Of a stretch of 64,000 bases of DNA, positions 25,069-33,373 are shown piece after piece. The position numbers and the translations under genes were made by a program. This DNA comes from Mayfieldus sp963740555. Lineage in GTDB: Bacteria > Actinomycetota > Thermoleophilia > Solirubrobacterales > 70-9. The stretch lies in the NCBI GenBank assembly GCA_963740555.1, contig CAVUES010000007.1, forward strand, positions 124,001-188,000, written 5' to 3'. Each line of letters begins with the position of its first letter. Position 1 is the stretch's first letter. A model generated the notes under the pieces. The model searched no databases. It was not told the origin of the DNA and saw only the letters and a list, made by a program, of their open reading frames with translations.

Positions 25069-25796
25069 ACGAGGACGAATCGCTGGTCGGCTACGTGGTC
25101 GACGACGGGGGTGTCGCCCTGCTTCGATTGCAGCGACCGCGGGCGCGCAACGCCATCAACACGGCGATGCTCGAGCAAGTCCTCGCGCGGCTGGCCGAGG
25201 CCCGCGACGACGAGCGGGTCCGTGTGCTGGTCGTCTCCTCGTCGGACCACATGGGTCTGTCGGCAGGGGCCGACGTCAGGGAGCAGCTCGACGAGGAGGG
25301 TGGGCTGCGGCGCATGCAGCTGTTCGCCGACCTCTACGACGCGCTCACCGCCTTCCCGAAGCCGACGATCGCCGCCTGCCACGGCGATGCGGTCGGCGCC
25401 GGCGCCGAGATCGCGGTCTGCTGTGACATGCGGGTCGGCGGGTCGAACCTGCGCATGCGATTCCCCGGTGCGGCGCTCGGCGTCCCGGTGGGCCCGGCGC
25501 GCCTGGTGACCCTGTGCGGGCTCGCGACCGCCAAGTACCTGCTGCTCTCCGCGCGGACCGTCGCCGCCGACGAGGCCCTGCGCCTCGGGCTGGTCAATCG
25601 CGTGGCCCCCGCGGCGGGCACCGAGACGGCGGCGATGGAGCTGGCGGCCGAGGTCGCCGGACACCCGCCCGAGGCAGTCGCCCGCATGAAGCGGATTCTG
25701 CATGAGTGGGACGGGGTGGAGGCGCGCACGGCGCGCGAGGGCGAGGGGCAGGTCGAGTGGCAACGGTCAGGCCCCGGCCTCCCTTCCCAGGACTGA
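25065..25796 (+). CDS. Enoyl-CoA hydratase/isomerase family protein
   Basis: A 243-residue crotonase-fold protein. LSAGADVREQ is the CoA/oxyanion-hole segment and GDAVGAGAEIAVCCDM carries the second oxyanion glycine and the first catalytic-type Glu. The second Glu of hydratases (in the PE...LG motif) is Gly here (FPGAALGVP), so simple water addition to enoyl-CoA is doubtful. The family also includes isomerases, hydrolases and decarboxylases. GTG 25065 overlaps the pth stop. Confidence 0.85.
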   Translation: MNEDESLVGYVVDDGGVALLRLQRPRARNAINTAMLEQVLARLAEARDDERVRVLVVSSSDHMGLSAGADVREQLDEEGGLRRMQLFADLYDALTAFPKPTIAACHGDAVGAGAEIAVCCDMRVGGSNLRMRFPGAALGVPVGPARLVTLCGLATAKYLLLSARTVAADEALRLGLVNRVAPAAGTETAAMELAAEVAGHPPEAVARMKRILHEWDGVEARTAREGEGQVEWQRSGPGLPSQD

Positions 25797-25820
25797 CGCG
25801 CACCGCTCCCTAGAACACAT

Positions 25821-25875
25821 CACCTGCGGTGGCTTCGCCCCTGACATGCCGGTGCCGGCGCCTGGGCACCGGCAT
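25821..25875. repeat. Double-hairpin dispersed element, copy 4
   Basis: Hairpin B region CACCTGCGGTGGC-TTCGCC is followed by the conserved CTGACATGCC. The second hairpin is ATGCCGGTGCC-N8-GGCACCGGCAT (25846-25875), with 11-bp perfect arms and a sequence unrelated to CGACAC-type arms. It begins 25 nt after the echA-like stop. Confidence 0.8.
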
Positions 25876-25947
25876 AATCAGAACTGGCCGGGCCCGTGCC
25901 CGGTCTGACGATCCGCCGGACCCCCGCGTCCGGTTGGTTTGCGTGCG

Positions 25948-28900
25948 ATGTCACTGAGATCCCTACTCGACCTGGCCCACGAAGACGAGCGGTTTCGCTT
26001 GCTAGCCGCGCGCTTCGGCGATGCCGGGTCGAGCGACGGCCCGGCGAGGGTGCGTATCTCGGCGACCCTGCGCCCCTTTCTGCTCGCGGCGCTGCTCGAG
26101 GACACCGAAGCGCTCGCCGGGGGACCGGCGCTGCTGGTCGCGCCCGACGACCGGTCCGCCCGCTTTCTGGCCGCCGAGCTGCGCTCCTTCCTGGCCCCGC
26201 GACGGGTCCGCTATTACCCCTCGCGCGGCACCGGCTACGCGTCGCACGTCGCGCCGCCCCCGCATCTCGTCGGCCTGCGCATAGACGCCCTCGACGCCCT
26301 GCGCTCGGAGTCGGACCCGGTGGTGGTGGCCAGCGCGATCGCGCTCGCCGAGGCCGTCCCCGACGCCTCCCTGCGACCGGCCGGGTTTGCGATCGAGCGC
26401 GGCGAGGAGCTCGACCTCGGCGCCGTCGCCGACGATCTCGCCGCCGCCGGTTACGAGCGCATCGACCAGGTCTCAGAGCGCGGCCAGTTCGCGTTGAGGG
26501 GCGGCATCCTCGACGTCTACCCGGCGACCGAGGAGCGGGCGGTCCGGGTCGAGCTGTTCGGCGACGAGGTCGAGTCGCTGCGTTGGTTCTCGACCTTCAC
26601 CCAGCGCTCGCTGGGCGAGGCTGAGCGAGTCGAGCTGGCGCCTGCCGCGGAGCTTGCGCCCGAGCATCGCGAGCTCATAGATCTGTTGCTGGAGCCAACT
26701 GGGGCTGAGCATGGTGGGCACCACCCCGGCACGCCCGGACGCGAAGCGGAGGACGTGCCGGGCAGTGGTTCTCGGCCTGATCTCGCGGACGTCGTTCCAA
26801 TCGATTCCTTCCAAGCTCCGCTCGACCTCGTGCCCGAGAACACGGCGGTGATCCTCGCCGCCGACGACGAGATCGAGCCGGCCCTGCGCGATCACTGGGA
26901 CGACGTGACCACGGCGATGCACGCGGATGACGCGAAGCGCCTCTACGTCGAGGTGGCGGGGCCCCTGGGCGAGCGAGCGTCGCTGGCGATCACCGGCACC
27001 GGGCCCGAGGACTCCGACGCCTTCCGCGCCGCCCGCGCCGAGTCTCCGGCGCGCAGCATCCGCGAGGCCGAGACGGAGGTCGAGAAGCTGACCCGCTCCG
27101 GTTACCGGGTCGTGGTCGCCTTCGACCGTCGCGGGGAAGCCGAGCGCGCCCGCTACAACCTCGAGCGTCTCGACGCCCGCATGCTCGACGGCGGCGCGCT
27201 GCCCGAGGACGGGGCGCTGCTGCTCGCCGAGGCGCCGCTGCGCGAGGGGTTTCTGTCCCCCGAGCTGCGACTCGCCGTCTTCCCGTTCCGCCGCCTCGTA
27301 CACCGCCGCCGCGCCGCGCCCTCGCGGCCCGGCCGCCGCGCCCGGCTCGCGTTCAGCGACCTGCGAGTCGGCGACTTCGTCGTCCACGAGGACCACGGCG
27401 TGGCCCGCTTCGCAGGGTTCGAGACCCGCGAGGTCGGGGGCGTCACCCGCGACTACCTCTACCTCGAGTACCGCGGCGAGGACCGCGTCTACGTCCCCAC
27501 CGACCAGCTCGCGAAGCTGAGCCGCTACGTGGGCGCCGGCGCCGAGCCGACGCTCTCGGCGTTGGGCGGCAAGCGCTGGGAGAACATGAAGGCGCGGGCG
27601 CGCCGCGCGGCCTCGGCTCTGGCCGGCGAGCTGCTCAACCTCTACGCCGAGCGGCGCACCCGCAGCGGCCACGGCTTCCCGCCCGACTCCGAATGGCAGA
27701 TCGCCTTCGAGCAGGCGTTCCCGTACCGCGAGACAGCCGACCAGGCCGACGCGATCGAGGCCGTGAAGGCGGACATGGAGGCCGAGCGCCCGATGGACAG
27801 GCTGGTCTGCGGTGACGTCGGCTACGGGAAGACCGAGGTGGCGCTTCGCGCGGCAGTCAAAGCCGCCTCCGACGGCAAGCAGGTGATGATGCTGGCGCCG
27901 ACGACGATCCTCGCCCAGCAGCACTTCGGCACCTTCCGCGAGCGGCTCGCGGACCTTCCCTTCCTCGTCGAGGTGGTCTCACGACTGCGCAAGCCGGCGG
28001 AGACCAAAGCCGTTCTGCGCGACTTCGGCGCCGGCAAGGTCGACATCCTGATCGGCACCCACCGGCTGCTCTCGCGCGACGTCAGGGCAAAAGACCTCGG
28101 GTTGCTGATCGTCGACGAGGAGCAGCGCTTCGGCGTCAAGCAGAAGGAGCTCCTGCGGCAGTTGAAGCTGCGGGTGGACGTGCTCTCGCTCTCCGCCACC
28201 CCGATCCCGCGCACGCTTCAGATGTCGCTCGCCGGCCTGCGCGACATCTCGGTGATCGAGACCCCGCCCGAGGGACGGCGGCCGATCCGCACCTACGTGG
28301 GGCCCTGGGACGAGGACCTGGTCAAGCGGGCGATCGAGCGCGAGGTCGACCGGGGCGGCCAGGCCTTCTTTCTCCACAACCGGATCGAGACGCTGCACGA
28401 GACGGCGGAGCGGCTGCGGGCGCTCGTCCCGGAGGCCCGCTTCGTCGAGGCGCACGGTCAGATGGACGAGGGCGAGCTGGAGGCGTCGATGCTGCGCTTC
28501 CTGCGCGGCGACGGCGACTGCCTGGTCGCGACGACGATCATCGAGTCGGGCCTCGACATTCCCTCCGCGAACACGTTGATCGCCGAGCGCGCCGACCAGC
28601 TCGGGCTCGCCCAGGCCTACCAGATCCGCGGCCGCATCGGTCGCTCCCGCGACCGGGCCTTCGCCTATCTGCTCTATCCCTCCCCGGCGGCGCTGACCCC
28701 GGAGGCTGGGGCGCGCCTCTCGACCCTCTCAGATCACACCGAGCTGGGGTCGGGATTCAGGATCGCGATGCGCGACCTGGACATCCGCGGGGCGGGCAAC
28801 CTGCTCGGCGACGAGCAGTCGGGTCACGTGGCGGCCGTCGGGTTCGAGCTCTACTGCCAGATGATCGACGAGGCAACCGAGGAGATGGCAAGCGAGGACG

Positions 28901-29370
28901 GCGATCGACCGGCGCCCGAGCCGCTTCGCTTCGACGTCCCGGTCGATGCCTATCTGCCCGCCGACTACGTCCCCTTCGAGGCGGCGAAGATCGACCTGCA
29001 CAGACGCATCGCCGCCGCGCGCGAGCCGGGGGAGCTGCGCGAGATCCGAGACGAGCTCGAGGACCGCTTCGGCCCGCCGCCGGCCGAGGCGACCAACCTG
29101 CTCGAGCTTCAACGCGCCCGCATCGATCTCGCGGGGTCGGGGGCGAGCAGGGTCGAGTTTCGCGGCGGGCGGCTCAGCGTCGCCGGCGTGGAGCTCGAGT
29201 CGGAGCAGGTCGAGGTCCTGCGCGAGCGAATCGAGGGCGTGATCTACGAGTGGCGCGACCAAGTCGTGGGCTTGCGAGTTCCCGATCAGCCGCAGGCGCG
29301 GCTGGGCGCGGTCGTGGCTCTGGGAACGGCACTCGGCGAGGCGAAGCGCGCCGTCCCTGCGGCTGCTTGA
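25948..29370 (+). CDS. mfd: Transcription-repair coupling factor
   Basis: Mfd frees stalled RNA polymerase and recruits UvrA. About 1140 residues. The N-terminal UvrB-like domain is followed by the CarD-like RNAP-interaction domain (LRVGDFVVHEDHGVARFAG), then the RecG-like translocase: Walker A VCGDVGYGKTEVALRAA, DEEQ box IVDEEQRFGVKQKE, LSATPIPRTLQMSL, ATTIIESGLDIPSANT and QIRGRIGRS. The C-terminal TRCF domain is present. A Gly/His-rich insert lies near residue 250. ATG 25948 was chosen; TTG 25939 is also open. Confidence 0.96.
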   Translation: MSLRSLLDLAHEDERFRLLAARFGDAGSSDGPARVRISATLRPFLLAALLEDTEALAGGPALLVAPDDRSARFLAAELRSFLAPRRVRYYPSRGTGYASHVAPPPHLVGLRIDALDALRSESDPVVVASAIALAEAVPDASLRPAGFAIERGEELDLGAVADDLAAAGYERIDQVSERGQFALRGGILDVYPATEERAVRVELFGDEVESLRWFSTFTQRSLGEAERVELAPAAELAPEHRELIDLLLEPTGAEHGGHHPGTPGREAEDVPGSGSRPDLADVVPIDSFQAPLDLVPENTAVILAADDEIEPALRDHWDDVTTAMHADDAKRLYVEVAGPLGERASLAITGTGPEDSDAFRAARAESPARSIREAETEVEKLTRSGYRVVVAFDRRGEAERARYNLERLDARMLDGGALPEDGALLLAEAPLREGFLSPELRLAVFPFRRLVHRRRAAPSRPGRRARLAFSDLRVGDFVVHEDHGVARFAGFETREVGGVTRDYLYLEYRGEDRVYVPTDQLAKLSRYVGAGAEPTLSALGGKRWENMKARARRAASALAGELLNLYAERRTRSGHGFPPDSEWQIAFEQAFPYRETADQADAIEAVKADMEAERPMDRLVCGDVGYGKTEVALRAAVKAASDGKQVMMLAPTTILAQQHFGTFRERLADLPFLVEVVSRLRKPAETKAVLRDFGAGKVDILIGTHRLLSRDVRAKDLGLLIVDEEQRFGVKQKELLRQLKLRVDVLSLSATPIPRTLQMSLAGLRDISVIETPPEGRRPIRTYVGPWDEDLVKRAIEREVDRGGQAFFLHNRIETLHETAERLRALVPEARFVEAHGQMDEGELEASMLRFLRGDGDCLVATTIIESGLDIPSANTLIAERADQLGLAQAYQIRGRIGRSRDRAFAYLLYPSPAALTPEAGARLSTLSDHTELGSGFRIAMRDLDIRGAGNLLGDEQSGHVAAVGFELYCQMIDEATEEMASEDGDRPAPEPLRFDVPVDAYLPADYVPFEAAKIDLHRRIAAAREPGELREIRDELEDRFGPPPAEATNLLELQRARIDLAGSGASRVEFRGGRLSVAGVELESEQVEVLRERIEGVIYEWRDQVVGLRVPDQPQARLGAVVALGTALGEAKRAVPAAA

Positions 29371-29407
29371 GCTGCCCCTAAGGAGTACTGGTTATGCTGC
29401 CCGGCTC

Positions 29408-30724
29408 GTGAGCGCAATTCCAAAGCCAAAGCGGTTGTCGCTGATCATCTTCGGCGCGCTTGTGGTCCTGCTCTTTGCCGGCTATGCGATCGCCCAAGGC
29501 CTGGGCCATCCCACGGTCCCCAGCGACGACGTCGCCGTCGTCCAGGACGCCCCCGCCGGCCTCTCGCCGATCAGCAAGGCGGAATTCGATCGGTCGGTGC
29601 TCCAGACGGCGGCGAGTCAGAGCATCAAGAAGATCCCGGCGCCCGGCAGCGCCCAGTACGAGCAGCTCAAGCAGGGAGCGATGAACAACCTGCTCGACGC
29701 GGTCTGGATCCAGGGTGAGGCCGACGAGCTTGGGATCAGCGCTACGCCGACCGAAGTCTCGCAGCTGCTCAAACAGACGATCTCGCAGAACTTCCACAGT
29801 CAGGCCGAGTTCGAGAAGTTCCGCAAGCAGTCCCACTTCACGCAGCAGGACATCCAAACCCGGATTCGCCTCCAGATCCTCAGCAACAAGATCCAGGCCC
29901 AAGTCCTGAAGGGGCTGCCGCAGGTTTCCGACGCTCAGGTCACCGACTATTACAACGAGGCCAAGTCGCAGTTCCAGCAGCCGGCGTCGCGCGACGTGCG
30001 TCTGGTCCTCAACAAGGACAAGGCGAAGGTCGAGCAGGCCAAGGCGGCGCTGGAGAAGGACTCCTCGGACGCGAGCTGGCAGAAAGTCGCCGCGAAGTTC
30101 TCGACCGACCCCTCCTCGAAGACCAACGGTGGCCTGCGGCCGAGCCTCACCCAGGGCCTCGTGGAGCAGCCGTTGGACAAGGACATCTTCAGCGCCCAGC
30201 AGGGCCAGATCTCGGACATCGTGAAGACGCCGCTCGGCTACTACGTGTTCGAGGTCGAGAAGATCACCCCGTCGAAGACGGTGCCGCTGAACAACGCCAC
30301 CAAGCAGCAGATCGCCAGCCAGCTCAACCAGCAGGCCCAGCAGAACGCCTTCAGCAACTTCGTCGACGACTTCGGAAGCAAATGGAGGGCCCGGACCTAC
30401 TGCGGCTCCAATTATCTGATCGATCGCTGCAACAACTTCGCCGGCACCGCGCACCCCTCCACCGCCCCGCCCGGCTGCTATCAAGCGCACCCGAAGGGCG
30501 GCCGGCCGCCGGCCTGCCCGGCGCCAGTAGCCCAACTCGCCCCGGCGCTACCGGGCTCGGTGTCCATCGTCACGCCTCAGGGCACACGCCTTCCGCAGCG
30601 GCCTGTCCCGCTCGCCGTGCCGACGGCGACGTCGACTGGGACGCTTGGCGGCGGCCTGCCTGGCGCCGTTCCTTCCGGCGGCGCGCCGCCCACAAGCGCG
30701 CCGCCCACAAGCGCTGCACCGTGA
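29408..30724 (+). CDS. SurA/PrsA-like foldase with parvulin-type domain
   Basis: A 438-residue envelope protein. An N-terminal anchor (LSLIIFGALVVLLFAGYAIA) precedes a SurA-like chaperone region and a parvulin PPIase core: SRDVRLVLNKDKAK, AAKFSTDPSSKTNGGLRPSLTQG and IVKTPLGYYVFEVEKI. The C-terminal 100 residues are Pro/Ala/Thr-rich and contain three Cys (two in YCGSNYLIDRC). It probably assists folding of exported proteins. GTG 29408 start; TATGCT is 9 nt upstream. The gene ends just before repeat copy 5. Confidence 0.85.
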   Translation: MSAIPKPKRLSLIIFGALVVLLFAGYAIAQGLGHPTVPSDDVAVVQDAPAGLSPISKAEFDRSVLQTAASQSIKKIPAPGSAQYEQLKQGAMNNLLDAVWIQGEADELGISATPTEVSQLLKQTISQNFHSQAEFEKFRKQSHFTQQDIQTRIRLQILSNKIQAQVLKGLPQVSDAQVTDYYNEAKSQFQQPASRDVRLVLNKDKAKVEQAKAALEKDSSDASWQKVAAKFSTDPSSKTNGGLRPSLTQGLVEQPLDKDIFSAQQGQISDIVKTPLGYYVFEVEKITPSKTVPLNNATKQQIASQLNQQAQQNAFSNFVDDFGSKWRARTYCGSNYLIDRCNNFAGTAHPSTAPPGCYQAHPKGGRPPACPAPVAQLAPALPGSVSIVTPQGTRLPQRPVPLAVPTATSTGTLGGGLPGAVPSGGAPPTSAPPTSAAP

Positions 30725-30734
30725 TCAGCTGGCG

Positions 30735-30830
30735 GCGACACAAAGTGTCGACGCACTGGCATGTCAAGGCGCGAAAGCGGCCGCAAAGAGCTGTCAGGCC
30801 GGCGAAGCCGGCCGCAAGTTCTGTCAGCGG
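30735..30830. repeat. Double-hairpin dispersed element, copy 5, with duplicated B modules
   Basis: Hairpin A is CGACAC-AAA-GTGTCG (30736-30750). It is followed by 30-nt units starting TGTCA: a degenerate one (30762-30791), a full one with GGCCGGC-GAA-GCCGGCC (30792-30821), and the start of a third. The last base is immediately before the mazG GTG. Confidence 0.85.
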
Positions 30831-31598
30831 GTGAACGACTCCGCGAGGCGAGGTGCCGCGGCGGTCGAGAGGCTGGACGAGATAACGCGGCGCCTGCGCC
30901 GCGAGTGCCCCTGGGACCGCGAGCAGGACGAGCGCTCGATCGTTCCGCACACGGTCGAGGAGGCCTACGAGCTGGCCGACGCGGCAGCCAGAGAAGACGA
31001 CGCCCGCATGCTCGACGAGCTCGGCGACGTGTTATTCCAGGTCCACTTCCTCGCCCTGCTGCTCGAGGAGCGCGGTGCCGGGGATCTCGCCGCCGTGGCC
31101 GAGGGCTGCCGCGAGAAGCTGATCCGCCGCCATCCGCACGTGTTCGGAGAGCGCTCGGGCGAGTCGGCGGAGCTGATCGCCGGAAACCGCCCCGAGAGTG
31201 CCCGGGAGGTGCTGGGCAACTGGGACCGGATCAAGAGCGAGGTCGAGGGGGTCGGGCGCCGCGAGCGCTTCGCGGAGGTACCCGAGAACCTGCCGGCGCT
31301 GCTCTACGCGCGCAAGCTTCAGCGCCGCGACGCTTCCGCGGGGAGCGAGGAGGCTGATCCCGCCGACACGGCGCGAGCGCTGCGCGAGGCGGCCGACGAC
31401 CTCGCCGGCCTCTTCGAGCAGGGTGAGAGCGCCGCGCCGACGGCGAGCCTCTCCGAGCGCCGGCGGGTGCAGGGGGCGTTGGGCGAGCTGCTTTTCGCCG
31501 CCGTGGAGGTCGCGCGGCGCACCGGCGCCGACCCGGAGCTGGCGCTGCGCGCGACAGCGGACCGGTTCCGAGAGTTGAAAGACTCCGGCGCCCCGTGA
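30831..31598 (+). CDS. mazG: Nucleoside triphosphate pyrophosphohydrolase
   Basis: MazG all-alpha NTP pyrophosphatase (255 residues), cleaning aberrant NTPs to NMP and PPi. The signature is RLRRECPWDREQDERS, then EEAYELADA (EExxE) and DELGDVLFQVHFLA (ExxD); KLIRRHPHVFG follows. The second MazG domain is partial. GTG 30831 starts exactly at the end of the repeat element, so its ribosome-binding region is repeat-derived. The open frame upstream to 30645 is repeat sequence and was rejected. Confidence 0.93.
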   Translation: MNDSARRGAAAVERLDEITRRLRRECPWDREQDERSIVPHTVEEAYELADAAAREDDARMLDELGDVLFQVHFLALLLEERGAGDLAAVAEGCREKLIRRHPHVFGERSGESAELIAGNRPESAREVLGNWDRIKSEVEGVGRRERFAEVPENLPALLYARKLQRRDASAGSEEADPADTARALREAADDLAGLFEQGESAAPTASLSERRRVQGALGELLFAAVEVARRTGADPELALRATADRFRELKDSGAP

Positions 31599-31620
31599 GT
31601 TCCTTCGACCAGTCGAGCCG

Positions 31621-32907
31621 ATGAGCCAGATCGAGCGCATACACGCCCGCCAGATCCTCGATTCGCGCGGCAATCCGACCGTTGAGGCCGAGGTCGTCCT
31701 GCAGAGCGGATCGCGAGGTGTGGCGGCCGTGCCATCCGGCGCATCGACCGGGGAGTTCGAGGCCGTGGAGCTGCGTGACGGAGGCACCGAATGGGGAGGC
31801 AAGGGGGTCACGAAGGCGGTCGCCAACGTGAATGGGGAGATCGCCGACGCGCTCACCGGGGCGCGCGCCGCCGAGCAGTCGGCGCTCGACCGCACGCTGA
31901 TCGAGCTCGACGGGACGCCCAACAAGGGACGGCTGGGCGCCAACGCGATCCTCGGGGTCTCGATGGCCGCCGCCAAGGCCGCCGCACTCGACGCCGGCCA
32001 ACCGCTCTACGTCTACCTGGCCGAGCTCTACGGGGGCGGTGAGCCCGAGCTGCTGCCGGTGCCGATGATGAACGTGCTGAACGGCGGAGCCCACGCCGAC
32101 AACTCGGTCGACTTTCAGGAGTTCATGGTCATGCCCACCGGCGCCAGCAGCTATTCGGAGGGCTTGCGCAAGGGGACCGAGGTCTTCCACGCGCTGAAGA
32201 GCACCCTGAGCAAACGGGGACTGTCGACCGCGGTTGGCGACGAGGGTGGCTTCGCCCCGAACCTGGAATCGAACGAGGCGGCACTCGAGCTCCTGATCGA
32301 CGCGATCGACGCCGCCGGCCTTCAGCCCGGCGAGGACGTTCGGATCGCCCTCGACCCGGCTACAAGCGAGCTTGTTGAGGCCGGGTCCTACGTGCTGGAG
32401 CACGAAGGGCGCACCCTGTCGGCCGAGGAGCTGGCCGCGTATTGGGAGCAGATCGTCTCGCGCTACCCCGTCGTCTCACTGGAGGACGGCATGGGTGAGG
32501 AGGACTGGGAGGGCTGGGCGCTGCTCACCGAGCGGCTCGGCGACCGCGTGCAGCTGGTTGGCGACGACAACTTCGTCACCAACCCGGAGCGGCTGCGGCG
32601 CGGGATCGAGGAGGGCGTTGCCAACTCGATCCTCGTGAAGCTGAACCAGATCGGCACCCTGACCGAGACGCTGGACACGGTGCGAATCGCCCACGACGCC
32701 GGCTATACGGCTGTGATCTCGCATCGCTCCGGCGAGACCGAGGACACCACGATCGCGGACCTCGCCGTCGGCACCGGCGCCGGGCAGATCAAGACCGGCG
32801 CGCCCTCCCGCAGCGACAGGACGGCGAAGTACAACCGCCTGCTGCGAATCGAGGAGGAGCTTGGCAGGCGGGCCTCCTACCCGGGTCTGGCAGCTTTCGA
32901 GAGATGA
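31621..32907 (+). CDS. eno: Enolase
   Basis: Glycolytic 2-phosphoglycerate dehydratase, 428 residues. Hallmarks: ARQILDSRGNPTVE, VPSGASTGEFEA, the catalytic loop GDEGGFAPNL, metal ligands in SLEDGMGEEDWEGW and GDDNFVTN, the catalytic Lys in LVKLNQIGTLTET and SHRSGETEDTTIADLAVG. Length and order are typical. Upstream mazG and downstream ftsB/divIC match the usual actinobacterial order. Confidence 0.97.
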   Translation: MSQIERIHARQILDSRGNPTVEAEVVLQSGSRGVAAVPSGASTGEFEAVELRDGGTEWGGKGVTKAVANVNGEIADALTGARAAEQSALDRTLIELDGTPNKGRLGANAILGVSMAAAKAAALDAGQPLYVYLAELYGGGEPELLPVPMMNVLNGGAHADNSVDFQEFMVMPTGASSYSEGLRKGTEVFHALKSTLSKRGLSTAVGDEGGFAPNLESNEAALELLIDAIDAAGLQPGEDVRIALDPATSELVEAGSYVLEHEGRTLSAEELAAYWEQIVSRYPVVSLEDGMGEEDWEGWALLTERLGDRVQLVGDDNFVTNPERLRRGIEEGVANSILVKLNQIGTLTETLDTVRIAHDAGYTAVISHRSGETEDTTIADLAVGTGAGQIKTGAPSRSDRTAKYNRLLRIEEELGRRASYPGLAAFER

Positions 32908-32991
32908 TGGCGGCGGCTGCCGCCGCTGCAGGCGATCGTTCATCGGTTCGGCGCCGGCAGGCATGCGCGGCGTCGGCGCGAAGGGACCGCC

Positions 32992-33357
32992 ATGGCCGCA
33001 CGCGCCTACGCCGGGACGAGGGTCGCGCCGAGACGGCGCCCCGCCGCGCGTCGCAGGCCGGCTCCCAGACGGGGACGCAGCCGGGTCCATTGGGACCGGC
33101 TCGGCCGCGTGGCGCTGACGCTGGTCCTTGGCGCGATCCTGATCTCCTATCTCAACCCCCTGATCGGCTTCGTCCAGACCTACCGTGGCTCCAGCGCCGC
33201 CAAGGCGCACCTGCACCAGCTCGTGCTCGAGAACAAGAGCCTTCACCGTCGCGTCCAGTCGACCGACGACCCGGCTGTGCTGGAGCGCGAGGCGCGCCGC
33301 CAGGGGATGATCGCGCCCGGCGAGCGCGCCTACGTCGTCCACGGCCTGAACAGATAG
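32992..33357 (+). CDS. FtsB/DivIC family septum formation protein
   Basis: A 121-residue single-pass protein. It has an Arg/Pro-rich cytoplasmic N-terminus, one membrane span (VALTLVLGAILISYLNPL), then a coiled coil (AKAHLHQLVLENKSLHRRV) and the family C-terminal block LEREARRQGMIAPGERAYVV. It belongs to the divisome bridge complex with FtsL and FtsQ. Its position after eno is typical of Actinobacteria. Confidence 0.9.
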   Translation: MAARAYAGTRVAPRRRPAARRRPAPRRGRSRVHWDRLGRVALTLVLGAILISYLNPLIGFVQTYRGSSAAKAHLHQLVLENKSLHRRVQSTDDPAVLEREARRQGMIAPGERAYVVHGLNR

Positions 33358-33373
33358 GCGGGAGCCGCGCCTG

